44,912 bases of DNA, taken from assembly GCA_016946835.1 (NCBI GenBank), contig JACVTC010000311.1, positions 5,001-49,912 of the forward strand, read 5' to 3'. Below are positions 1 through 10,700 of this stretch, piece after piece. Positions within the stretch are counted from its first letter, which is position 1, and the number at the start of each line of letters is the position of its first letter. The notes under the pieces are model-generated. The model had not been told where the DNA came from, searched no databases, and saw nothing but the letters and a program-made list of their open reading frames with translations. This DNA is from Neocallimastix lanati (nom. inval.) (taxonomy: Eukaryota > Neocallimastigomycota > Neocallimastigomycetes > Neocallimastigales > Neocallimastigaceae). Both the position numbers and the translations under genes were made by a program.

Positions 1-890
1 ATTTATTATTGTATTTATTAATTACTTATTGTATTTATTATTGTATTTATTAATTACTTATTGTATTTATTATTGTATTTATTAATTACTTATTGTATTT
101 ATTTATTGTATTTATTAATTATTTATTGTATTTATTTATTATTTATTAATTATTTATTGTATTTATTTACTATTTATTGTATTTATTTATTGTATTTATT
201 TATTATTTATTGTATTTATTTATTTTATTTATTTATTATTTATTGTATTTATTTATTATTTATTGTATTTATTTATTATTTATTGTATTTATTGTATTTA
301 TTAATTATTTATTGTATTTATTTATTATTTATTGTATTTATTTATTGTATTTATTAATTATTTATTGTATTTATTTATTATTTATTGTATTTATTTATTG
401 TATTTATTAATTATTTATTGTATTTATTTATTATTTATTGTATTTATTTATTGTATTTATTTATTATTTATTGTATTTATTAATTATTTATTGTATTTAT
501 TTATTGTATTTATTTATTGTATTTATTAATTATTTATTGTATTTATTTATTATTTATTGTATTTATTTATTGTATTTATTAATTATTTATTGTATTTATT
601 GTATTTATTAATTATTTATTGTATTTATTTATTATTTATTGTATTTATTTATTATTTATTGTATTTATTTATTATATTTATTAATTATTTATTGTATTTA
701 TTTATTGTATTTATTAATTATTTATTGTATTTATTTATTATATTTATTAATTATTTATTGTATTTATTAATTATTTATTGTATTTATTTATTGTATTTAT
801 TAATTATTTATTGTATTTATTTATTATATTTATTAATTATTTATTGTATTTATTTATTGTATTTATTTAAATTTATTAATATAATAATGG
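1..890. repeat. Degenerate AT satellite
   Basis: About 890 bp made almost only of interleaved TTGTATTTA, TTTATTATTTA and TTAATTATTTA blocks in irregular order. G appears only in the TTG step, and C is essentially absent. Long ORFs rich in Tyr, Leu and Ile arise here only because the repeat lacks stop triplets in some frames. They are not genes. The window starts inside the array, so its left limit is unknown. Confidence 0.9.
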
Positions 891-1497
891 ACATGAGGGT
901 TAGATAATATCGAATTTGTAATAATATATTTCAATTTGAATAAAAAATTTTATTTTAATTATAAAAAACCTAACCTAACAGTTTAATTTATATAATTAAT
1001 TATATAATTTAAAAAAAATAAAAAATAAATTAAATTTTACATAACCCTTAAAATCAAAAAGTCCACTTTTATTTTTATTTTTTATAATAAAGCTTTTATT
1101 TATATATAAAATATTTTTTTTAAAAAAAATTAATATATATATATTTTTTTTAGACTTAATATATATAAAAATGTTATTGTATATTTTTTAAAAATTAAAA
1201 CTATTTATTTATAGTATTTATATTTTTTTTGATATAAATGTAAAATTGATAAACAAAAAAAAAAAACACTATATTAATTTTATAATAAGTATTTAAATAG
1301 ATTTCAATAGATTTAATGATAATAAATTATATTAAAATTTATTATTTAAGTATTTATTTACTTGTTTTAAAATTATTAAACCAAAATAAATTTTATTTAC
1401 AAATATTATTTAGCTATATGTTAAAGAAGAAAATTTTTTAATTATGAAGTACAGAAATACTTTGAAAAATTAGTAAAGTGTTCTACAATAAAACTAA
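891..1497. other. AT-rich intergenic sequence, nothing recognised
   Basis: About 600 bp of near-pure A/T sequence with homopolymer runs. I see no ORF of useful length, no RNA gene and no repeat unit. It separates two satellite arrays. Confidence 0.6.
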
Positions 1498-1862
1498 ATA
1501 AATAATAAAAATAAATAATAAAAATAAATAATAAAAATAAATAATAAAAATAAATAATAAAAATAAATAATAAAAATAAATAATAAAAATAAATAATAAA
1601 AATAAATAATAAAAATAAATAATAAAAATAAATAATAAAAATAAATAATAAAAATAAATAATAAAAATAAATAATAAAAATAAATAATAAAAATAAATAA
1701 TAAAAATAAATAATAAAAATAAATAATAAAAATAAATAATAAAAATAAATAATAAAAATAAATAATAAAAATAAATAATAAAAATAAATAATAAAAATAA
1801 ATAATAAAAATAAATAATAAAAATAAATAATAAAAATAAATAATAAAAATAAATAATAAATA
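1498..1862. repeat. Perfect 12-bp satellite (ATAAAAATAAAT)n
   Basis: About 30 tandem copies of the 12-bp unit ATAAAAATAAAT with no visible interruption, ending at a small disruption near 1860. The homogeneity suggests recent slippage expansion or assembly consensus smoothing. It contains no G or C. Confidence 0.93.
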
Positions 1863-2141
1863 ATAAGAATTTTTAAGAATTAAAAATAAAATGAAGAAAT
1901 AATTAAGAAAAATAAATTAAAAAAAAATAAATTTAATTAATGCAAGCCATAGTATAAGCAAAAATGTAAAATTAAATTATATTAAAATGATATTATAATA
2001 TTCAAATAATAAATAAATACAAAATTAACAAGAATTAATAAATACTAACATAAATTTCATATTTATATTTCATTTTTATATCTATTATGGCTTGCGCAAT
2101 ATTTTTTAATTTAATTTTATTTTAATATTTAAGAAAAAATA
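1863..2141. other. AT-rich spacer with inverted copies of the GCAAGCCATA motif
   Basis: AT-rich spacer. It carries GCAAGCCATA near 1942-1951 and its inverse TATGGCTTGC near 2086-2095. The same AAGCCAT core starts every unit of the array immediately downstream, so this looks like a diverged edge of that satellite. Confidence 0.5.
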
Positions 2142-2765
2142 TGCAAGCCATCATAAATACAAAATAAAGTATAAAAATAAAATTAAAAAAAATTATTTAT
2201 AAGCCATCATAAATACAAAATAAATTATATAAATTACATTAAAAAATTATTTACAAGCCATCATAAATACAAAATAAATTATATAAATTAAATTAAAAAA
2301 TTATTTACAAGCCATCATAAATACAAAATAAATTATATAAATTAAATTAAAAAATTATTTACAAGCCATAATGAATACAAAATGAAATATAAATTAAATT
2401 AAAAAATTATTTACAAGCCATCATAAATACAAAATAAAATATAAAAACTAAATTAAAAAATTATTTATAAGCCATAATGAATACAAAATGAAATATAAAT
2501 TAAATTAAAAAATTATTTACAAGCCATCATAAATACAAAATAAAATATAAAAATTAAATTAAAAAAATTATTTACAAGCCATAATGAATACAAAATGAAA
2601 TATAAATTAAATTAAAAAATTATTTACAAGCCATCATAAATACAAAATAAAATATAAAAATTAAATTAAAAAAATTATTTACAAGTCATCATAAATACAA
2701 AATAAAATATAGAAATTAAATTAAAAAAATTATTTACAAGCCATAATGAATACAAAATAAATATA
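2142..2765. repeat. ~54-bp satellite, 12 units, two alternating monomer types
   Basis: Twelve units of 52-58 bp, each beginning AAGCCAT and ending in an A/T stretch with ATTATTTAC. Type T reads AAGCCATCATAAATAC. Type M reads AAGCCATAATGAATAC and has a shorter tail. Four T units come first. Then M and T alternate (M-T-M-T-M-T), followed by a T and a truncated M. The alternating part is a dimeric higher-order repeat. Confidence 0.88.
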
Positions 2766-2810
2766 CTATTTATATACTATGTATTTAAAAAAAAATTTAT
2801 ACTTATACAC

Positions 2811-3770
2811 TACATATATTTTAATTTTTTTTTTTTTTTATATATTATAATTTAATTTTTTTTTTTTTTATATATTATAATTTAATTTTTTTTTTTTTTA
2901 TATATCATAATTAAATTTTTTTTTTTTTATATATCATAATTAAATTTTTTTTTTTTTTATATATCATAATTAAATTTTTTTTTTTTTATATATCATAATC
3001 AAATTTTTTTTTTTTTTATATATCATATTTTAATTTTTTTTTTTTCTTATATATCATATTTTAATTTTTTTTTTTTTCTTATATATCATATTTTAATTTT
3101 TTTTTTTTTTTATATATCATAAATTAATTTTTTTTTTTTTATATATCATAATTAAATTTTTTTTTTTTTTATATATCATAATCAAATTTTTTTTTTTTTT
3201 ATATATCATATTTTAATTTTTTTTTTTTTTATATCATAATCAAATTTTTTTTTTTTTTATATATCATATTTTAATTTTTTTTTTTCTTATATATCATATT
3301 TTAATTTTTTTTTTTTTCTTATATATCATATTTTAATTTTTTTTTTTTTTTATATATCATAAATTAATTTTTTTTTTTTTTATATATCATAATTAAATTT
3401 TTTTTTTTTTATATATCATAATCAAATTTTTTTTTTTTTTATATATCATATTTTAATTTTTTTTTTTTTATATATCATAATCAAATTTTTTTTTTTTTTA
3501 TATATCATATTTTAATTTTTTTTTTTTCTTATATATCATATTTTAATTTTTTTTTTCTTATATATCATATTTTAATTCTTTTTTTTTTTTTCTTATATAT
3601 CGTATTTTAATTTTTTTTTTTTTATATATCATATTTTAATTCTTTTTTTTTTTTCTTATATATCATATTTTAATTTTTTTTTTCTTATATATCATATTTT
3701 AATTTTTTTTTTCTTATATATCATATTTTAATTTTTTTTTTCTTATATATCATATTTTAATTTTTTTTTT
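2811..3770. repeat. ~29-bp T-tract minisatellite with ~240-bp higher-order period
   Basis: About 33 units of roughly 29 bp: a T run of 10-14, then (C)TTATATATCATA, then a variable trinucleotide block. Variants are AATTAAA, AATCAAA, TTTTAA and AATTAA. The AATCAAA variant recurs at about 2996, 3178, 3236, 3419 and 3477, and the same order of variants repeats with a period of about 240 bp. This indicates expansion by blocks of about eight monomers. Confidence 0.85.
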
Positions 3771-4081
3771 ATAAAGCATATTTTAAAGTTTTTGTAATAT
3801 CAGTCAGTTGCTTTCTTTTAATATCAATTTTTTACTTAAAAACATTAATATACATAAATTTTACATAATATGATAATTTAATGCTATTTAATGTATTGTT
3901 TTATATAATTAACTTAAATGTTCATAAAATAAGAACTAAATAATATTAAATATTGTATAGACTTAACATAATTTATATTAATATAGTTATAATCATCATA
4001 TTAATAGTATTTACGTTAATAGTTATCATATATCCTTTAAAATTTATAAGATATACACTACAAATTTTTTGGTAACAAGAA
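3771..4081. other. AT-rich sequence upstream of tRNA-Leu
   Basis: About 310 bp of non-repetitive AT-rich sequence. No LTR remnant, ORF or RNA gene is visible. It is the only tRNA 5' flank in the window without a recognisable element insertion, apart from tRNA-Thr copy 1. Confidence 0.5.
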
Positions 4082-4164
4082 GCCGGGATGGCCGAGTTGG
4101 TCTAAGGCGCCGCACTCAAGATGCGGTTTCGAAAGAAGCGCGAGTTCGAATCTCGCTTCCGGCA
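4082..4164 (+). tRNA. tRNA-Leu(CAA)
   Basis: An 83-nt cloverleaf. Acceptor GCCGGGA pairs with TTCCGGC (one G-T), discriminator A. The anticodon stem CCGCA/TGCGG encloses loop CTCAAGA with anticodon CAA, which reads Leu UUG. There is a long variable arm, as expected of class II tRNA-Leu, and a T arm GCGAG-TTCGAAT-CTCGC. No intron interrupts the anticodon loop, although many fungal tRNA-Leu(CAA) genes carry one. A T run directly downstream would terminate RNA polymerase III. Confidence 0.95.
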
Positions 4165-5021
4165 TTTTTCTTTTTCTATTTAATATAAATAAAAGTTTTG
4201 TATCATGATTATATTTTTATTCTCTTATATATTTTTATTCTCTTATATATTTTTATTCTCTTATATATTTTTATTCTCTTATATATTTTTATTTTTTATT
4301 CTCTTACTTATATTTATTAGATATTCTCTTATTTATATTATATTCATTATTTTCTTTCATATTTTTATTTTATTATTTATTTTAGTCTCTCTTATATATT
4401 TTTATTACTTATACTTTTACTTTTTATTCTTTATTTGCTTATATATTTTTATTCCCTTATATTTTATTTTATATATATTTTATTTTATATTCCTTATTAT
4501 CTTATATGCTTATATTTGTTATTCTCTTATAATTCTATTCTATAATCCATTCTTTCCTAGTCTCTAACCCATCACACATTCATACATTAATTCATTCATT
4601 CACTTCCATTCACTCCCATTCACATACTGTCATAAATACTGTCACTTATTATGCTGTCATAAATACTGTCACTTATTATGCTGTCATAAATACTGTCACT
4701 TATTATGCTGTCATAAATACTGTCGTAAATACTTTCTAACTTTATTTTTCCTCTTTTTCGTACCTTCCAGCTATATATTTGCTGTACACTCCAATATATG
4801 TCCAATATATGTCCAATATATGTCCCCATTCATTTGACTCTCTCATTTAATTCTCCAATATATTCGCTTGTACTCTAATATATACCTTTCCCTTTTTTTT
4901 TCGTGTCTTGCAAAATATATTCCCTTTACATTCTAATATATACTTAATTCAATTTTATTCAATTGATTGCTTCTCAAAATTTTATTTTTCTACAACAAAC
5001 AAAAACTTTCAACATCAAAGT
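4165..5021. repeat. Short tandem repeats between tRNA-Leu and tRNA-Thr
   Basis: Low-complexity spacer. It starts with five copies of a 17-bp ATTCTCTTATATATTTT-like unit at 4210-4290. At 4627-4735 there are three to four copies of a 27-bp unit built on CTGTCATAAATACTGTCAC. At 4795-4825 CCAATATATGT occurs three times. Apparent ORFs on both strands here are repeat translations. No gene is recognised. Confidence 0.7.
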
Positions 5022-5093
5022 GCCTGTTTGGCTTAGTGGTAGAGCGTCGCTCTTGTAAAGCGAAGGTCGGTGGTTCGATTCCGTCAATAGGCA
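5022..5093 (+). tRNA. tRNA-Thr(TGT), copy 1
   Basis: A 72-nt cloverleaf. Acceptor GCCTGTT pairs with AATAGGC (one G-T), discriminator A. The anticodon loop CTTGTAA gives anticodon TGT, reading Thr ACA. The internal promoters are clear: A box TGGCTTAGTGG and B box GGTTCGATTCC. T runs follow at once. The gene body is identical to the copies at 27710 and 41783, and the downstream flank is shared with copy 2. An antisense ORF across the gene is not coding. Confidence 0.97.
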
Positions 5094-5444
5094 TTTTTAT
5101 TTTTATTTTTATTTTTTTTAAATAAAAAAACTCTACTCCATATATTATATTAAATTTTTTTATACACATTAACACATTAACACATTAACACAGTAACACA
5201 GTAATTCATATTATTATTGTAATTTGAATATTAATATATATATTTTACTCATATAGAATATTTATATAATACGATCAAAATAAATTATAAATTTTAAATA
5301 ATTAATATATTAATATTTATTATTATTACATATAATTAAATTTAGTTGTTAGACCTTTAACTTAATATTTACATAAATAATACTTTCATTAAATTTTATA
5401 TAAAAATATTTAGTTTTATTTTTCTATGTCAAAACAAAATTTTT
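5094..5444. repeat. tRNA-Thr downstream flank, duplicated (copy 1)
   Basis: This flank aligns with 27782-28062. Shared landmarks are the CTCTACTCCATATATTA block, the TAACACAGTAACACAGTAATTC run, and the terminal TTCTATGTCAAAACAAAA before a T tract. The homology shows that a unit of tRNA-Thr plus about 300 bp was duplicated. An LTR is inserted in the T tract at its end. Confidence 0.85.
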
Positions 5445-5911
5445 TGATACGATATTTTATTTATGTATCTAAATTAATATTTATTTATGGGCAATGACAA
5501 TAAGGAATTATGACAAAATAATATATTCTAATATTAAATAGAAATAACACATACAATAATACAAAATAAAGTAATAAATATATCTTTTTAATGTTCTCTT
5601 TATTTATTATTAATTATTAATTATTACATCAATTATTATTATTATTACTCTTTTATATAAATATTATAATTAATTATCTCATATATATATAATATCTCTT
5701 TTAACTATACTAAAATAAAATATAAAAATAGCTATTTATGTGAATTAATTTATCAAAAGTATAAGCTTATAAATAAATGAATTCCCCTTTAATAATTATT
5801 ATTCTAAAATTATATATATTATTATAAAATTATTATTGACCAATAATATTTAAGTATTTCTTTAACCTAAAGAATCTACCTAAATACCATTTTTATAGTG
5901 GTCACGTATCA
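5445..5911 (-). mobile_element. Solo LTR of element C family
   Basis: 467 bp starting TGATACGATATT and ending GTGGTCACGTATCA. It is closely similar over its whole length to the two LTRs of element C (29257-29721, 32093-32557). TTTT on both sides (5441-5444 and 5912-5915) is the 4-bp target duplication. No internal region is present, so it is the product of LTR-LTR recombination. Confidence 0.9.
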
Positions 5912-5915
5912 TTTT

Positions 5916-6833
5916 TAATAAGTTTAAAGTATTATTTATTTTATTTTCTTAAACTTATTTTATATCGTTTTACCTTGTTTTATTTTAACAAGTTTTACCG
6001 ATATTTAATATTTAAATTTACTTAATTATTTTAAAAAAAAAATGTTTTATTAAAAATTTATATAATATTTAATCTATATATTAAATATTATAATTTTTTT
6101 ATAAATAATTAAAATAGTTAAATACTATAATATAAATAATATAGTTTATAACTTTATATATTTGTTATAATAATAATTTTTATTTAATATTTTTATAGTT
6201 GATTATACAACGTTGAGAAATATTTTTAATTGTTATAATTCATTATTTTTCTAAATAAATTCTCTTAATAAATTTCATAATTATTTCCCAAAAATTTTAT
6301 AAATTAATTTATATAGAACTCATTATTCCATATAAAAAATTTTATATTTATATTATTATTATAGTTGGTGTAACTATATTTTCCAATCAAATGTATATAA
6401 ATATTATTATTAAATAATATTATTATAATAATAAAAATTATTATAATTATTTAATATTATGAATAAGATTATTATTAAGTTATTACTATGTTAAAATTAA
6501 GATATAAAATAGTTTTATGATTAATAACGTTACTAGGTTAATATGTTGAATTATATATTAATAATCCAACAATAATTAATTAATAATAATATAAAAATAA
6601 TATAAGATAAATAGTTAAGTTATTTAAACACTTAATATCTAAGAATATTTTAAATAATAATTTCTTTGAAGGATTTATGAAAATATTTATTTATTGAATT
6701 ATTAGTATATAATTATTGTAAATACAATAACCTTACAAAGAACATAAAAGATAGATTTTTACATCTTTCTTTTATACTTTGTAAGTTACATAATAATAGT
6801 ATTTAATTATAAGATAATAATAATATAGTAAAA
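5916..6833. other. AT-rich sequence with small hairpins, no gene
   Basis: About 920 bp without ORF or RNA gene. Visible structure is limited to inverted repeats: AATAAGTTTAA/TTAAACTTATT at 5917-5961, and a longer imperfect hairpin at 6732-6785 with outer arms CTTACAAAG and CTTTGTAAG. It may contain decayed insertions, but I cannot identify them. Confidence 0.5.
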
Positions 6834-7177
6834 TGAATATTAATAAAATATTAAAATAATAACAATATCGATATGTTTAAAATATTTAATATAATTAAAT
6901 AAATTTAATTTGTATAATTAATTTGAATAATTAAAAATAGTAATTAATATATATGATATAAACATATATATAAACATAATATAAATAAATACATGTGACG
7001 TCATATGTAAATAATTGAAATTATTAATATAAATCTTATTTATTAATATTTTCAGAATTATTAGGCCTAAGATAATTCTTTAAATACTAAATAAGAATTT
7101 ATATTAATTATTAATTAAATGTATATTGAAATGTGAATAACTGAAATTGAGATTTCAATTCAGTTATAATTTCAACA
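6834..7177 (-). repeat. Element A LTR (3' LTR)
   Basis: 344 bp, TG...CA, essentially identical to 11111-11454. In element sense it begins TGTTGAAATT and ends AATATTCA. It contains a perfect TGACGTCA octamer at 6996-7003 and a palindromic hairpin around TTAGGCCTAA at 7053-7079. The adjacent internal sequence, in element sense, is the purine run AGGAGGGCA, the likely polypurine tract. Confidence 0.92.
6996..7003. promoter_or_regulatory. TGACGTCA (CRE-type) palindrome in element A LTR
   Basis: A perfect 8-bp TGACGTCA, the classic ATF/CREB-type bZIP half-site pair, inside ACATGTGACGTCATATGT. It is present in both LTRs (second copy 11273-11280). Its location upstream of the transcribed part of the LTR suggests a promoter element. 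This is inference from motif only. Confidence 0.5.
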
Positions 7178-7769
7178 ATGCCCTCCTATAAAAATCGGAT
7201 TCAAGACGATTTTTGTGTAACGATAAGGAGGACTAAATTTTTTGTTAAAAATTTTTTGAAATTTCTTAAATTAAAATTTTTTTAATTTATAAAGGAGGAA
7301 GGCCACTTGAGTCCTTTTAAATTTTAAAAGGAAACCCTTTATATGTGACCATTTCATTGAAATTTTGAAATTTCTAAAATTTAATAAAATTAAAATTTTG
7401 TTATAAAAATTAATGTTTAAGAATATGATGGTACCATTTTTAAATGTTTTTGATTAAAAATTTTTGAAATTGAAATTTTGAAATTTTAATTTCAATTAAC
7501 TTTTTAATTTTATGCATTAACTTTAAAAAAATTGAAAATTATAATAATTAATGAATTTATGAATAAAATTTGATTATAAATTGATAGTTGTAAGTGTAAC
7601 ATAGCTATGTTTTTGAATTTTGAAAATTTTGAAAATTTCGAAATTTTGAAATTGAAATTTGACTGAAAAATTGATAATAATAAAATAAAATTTAAAAACG
7701 AATTAATAATAATAAAAAATAAAATTTCCAATTTTTTTTTTTTTTTATAATAATATTATTATTATCATT
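7178..7769 (-). other. Element A 3' untranslated region with two strong hairpins
   Basis: 592 bp between the pol stop and the 3' LTR. It holds a two-part hairpin at 7182-7231 (CCTCCT/AGGAGG outside, AAAAATCG/CGATTTTT inside) and a near-perfect palindrome at 7313-7331 (CCTTTTAAA/TTTAAAAGG, 1-nt centre). A 73-codon hydrophobic ORF at 7510-7731 is AT-composition noise. Confidence 0.6.
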
Positions 7770-10700
7770 TTAGTTATAAGCTATTGAAATAGGTTTTCTT
7801 CCATTTTGTAAATATTGTAAATAAATATTTTGATTTCGGGGGTTATTTTCAACTTCGTCTGAAGGAACCCAATTGTAAGCAGTTCTATATTTATACCTGA
7901 TTCTGTATTCATATTGATTCTTTTTATAATTAGTTCTAAATCCTGAGATTTCAATTATATCATTAACAGATTCATCATGAGTTCTTCTTTTTAAAAACTT
8001 TTGAGGTGTTGGAATAAAAGGTTCTAACTCCGAAACATGGAATATAGGATGATGTTTTGGAAAAGGTGACCTTTTAATATCTATTTTATAATTATGATTA
8101 TTCAGAACATCTATTACTTTATATGGTCCATATTTACAAGGAGCTAACTTTGAACTATCTTCGATATTTAGTGATGGAGGAGCTTGTATCCAAACTAAAT
8201 CATTTTCTTTAAATATTGGAGGTGGCATTCTCTTTTTATCTGCGTGTATTTTATATAGTTCTTTTGACCTTAATAAAACATCTTTAATATGATTAAAGTT
8301 CATGCTTAAGTCCTTAATAATTTTATTATTAGTATCAATATCAGGTAATAAGAAAAATTCATCCATAGATGGATGAAAACCATAATTAATAAAGAAGGGT
8401 GTTTCTTTTGTAGATTCATTAATGGAGTTATTATAAACAAATTCAGCAAGGTGAATCCATTCAATCCAATCATCATGATAATATGATCTTGAGTAAGCTC
8501 TTAAATATTGTTCAATAAAAGAATTACACCTTTCAACTTGACCAACTGTTTCATGATGGTCAGTTGTAGCGATTTTTGATTTAATGTTTAAATATTCCAT
8601 TACTTCTTTCCAAAGAGCACTTGTAAATTGAGATCCTCTATCTGTATACATATCACAAGGCAATCCGTGTAGTTTAAATATATTTGTAATGAAAGCTTTG
8701 GCAGTTTGTTTGGCATCAGGTATTTGTTTAAACGGAATTAAATGAATCATCTTAGAGAAACGATCAACAACTACCATAATAACGGTGTATCCTTTAGAAT
8801 AAGGAAGACCACATAGAAAATCAATTTCGATAGACTTCCAAGGTCTATCAGGAGTATCTAAAGGTTGTAAAAGACCATATTTTCTATGTCTATTAACCTT
8901 GTTTCTTGCACAACATTCACAAGAATTAACATAACTTGTAACATCTTCATGTATTTTTGGCCACCAAAAGTTTCTTGTAATTAGTTCTAAAGTTCTTCTT
9001 ATACCAAGATGTCCAGAAGTGGGTTTTTCATGATATTTTTCTAAAATTTCTAATCTAAGTGATTCAGGAATATAAATTAAATTGTTATATAATATAATAT
9101 TATCTTTTATTTTAAATCTTTCCATTTTCCTAAATGGTTTATAAGCATAATTATTTTTAATATTGTTTTCACTAAAGTATAATTTAATATCTTCAGCAGT
9201 AGCATCTTCTTTAATAGCATCAATAATTTTTTCTAGTAAATTACTCATAATTCCTATAAAACAGGGAACTTCTTTTACATTTTTAATATCTAATATATTT
9301 TCTGGTTTAATATCTTCGTTATTCTTCATATAGTCAGGTCTTCTTGAAAGACTATCTGGTTTCCCATTTTTAGTTCCTTGTCTATATATAAGTTGGAAAT
9401 CATATTCCTGAAAGAATAAGTGCCATCTATGCTGTCTTTGATTACCAACTTTTCCTCCTAAAGTATAGATTAAATTTCTATGGTCAGTATAGACAGTAAT
9501 TTTATGTTTTGCACCAAGTAAAAGATGTCGCCAAGTTAAGAAAGAATCTCTAATAGCTAATAACTCTTTTTCTGTAATGGTATAATTTATTTCGGAGCCT
9601 TGTAAACTTCTTGAAAAGTAAGCAACAGGATGTAATTTATTATTTTCATCGTTCTGAGATAAAACAGCACCTATAGCATAGTTACTTGCATCACATTCTA
9701 CTATGAATGGTTTAGTTACATCTGGGTGATGCAGTACTGGAGAAGTAGTTAATTTACTTTTTAATAATTTAAATGAATTTTCACAATTTGTATCCCAAAT
9801 AAATTTTGTATTTTTTCTTGTTAAATTATGGAGAGGCTTAGCTATTTTTGCAAAATTTTTTACAAATCTCCTATAGTAATTACATAAGCCTAAAAATCGT
9901 TGTACTTCTTTAATATTTTTCGGAGTTGGCCACTCTTCTATAGATTTAATTTTCTTTGGGTCAGTAGATACACCATCACCAGATAAAATGTAACCTAGGA
10001 ATTCAACTTTTTCTTTATCAAATTCACATTTTTCTAATTTTGCGTATAAATTATTATTAATTAAAGTTTGTAATACACTTCTTACTTGTTTGTGATGTTC
10101 TTCCAAATCCTCAGAATAAATTAAAATATCATCCAAATATAAAATAACACTTTTTTCCAAATAAGGTCTGAGTACAGAATTAATAAATGATTGGAAAGTG
10201 GCTGGGGCATTTTTCAACCCAAAAGGCATTACGAGATATTCGTAATGACCATATTTAGTTCGAAAAGCTGTTTTATATTCATCCCCCTCTTTTATACGAA
10301 TTAGGTTATAGGCAGATCTTAGATCTAATTTTGTGAAATATTTTGCACTTTTAACCTTTTCAATGATATCATTAATAAGTGGAAGAGGATATGAATTTCT
10401 AATGGTAACAGCGTTTAACTTTTTGTAATCCACACACAATCTTAAAGAACCATCTTTCTTTTTTTGAAATAAGACAGGATAACCAGCTGGAGATTCAGAA
10501 GGTCTAATAAATCCCTTCTTTAAATTTTCTTCTATATATTCTTTTAAAACTTTATTTTCTTCTTCAGATAATGGGTAGATAGGTCCATAATGAAGAGAAG
10601 CATCCTTTTCTAAAACTATTTTACAGTCAGTTAAACGATGTGGCGGTAGTTTATCTGCTTCTTTCTTACTAAATACAACAGCCAAATCTCGATATTGAAG

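Noticed and set aside
61-907. Several overlapping ORFs of 65-116 codons
   Set aside because: They are translations of the TTGTATTTA-type satellite (Tyr/Leu/Ile only) and have no protein character.
1498-3770. CRISPR array
   Set aside because: The repeats are direct AT satellites without unique spacers, in a eukaryotic context.
4205-4829. ORFs of 120 aa (plus) and 69 aa (minus)
   Set aside because: They translate short tandem repeats between tRNA-Leu and tRNA-Thr; composition and repetition explain them.
4990-5175. Minus-strand ORF over tRNA-Thr 1, and its equivalent at 41721-41909
   Set aside because: Both contain the antisense translation of the tRNA gene, which is why they look conserved.
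6732-6785. Possible microRNA-like hairpin
   Set aside because: The arms are short and imperfect, and such hairpins are expected by chance in near-pure A/T sequence.
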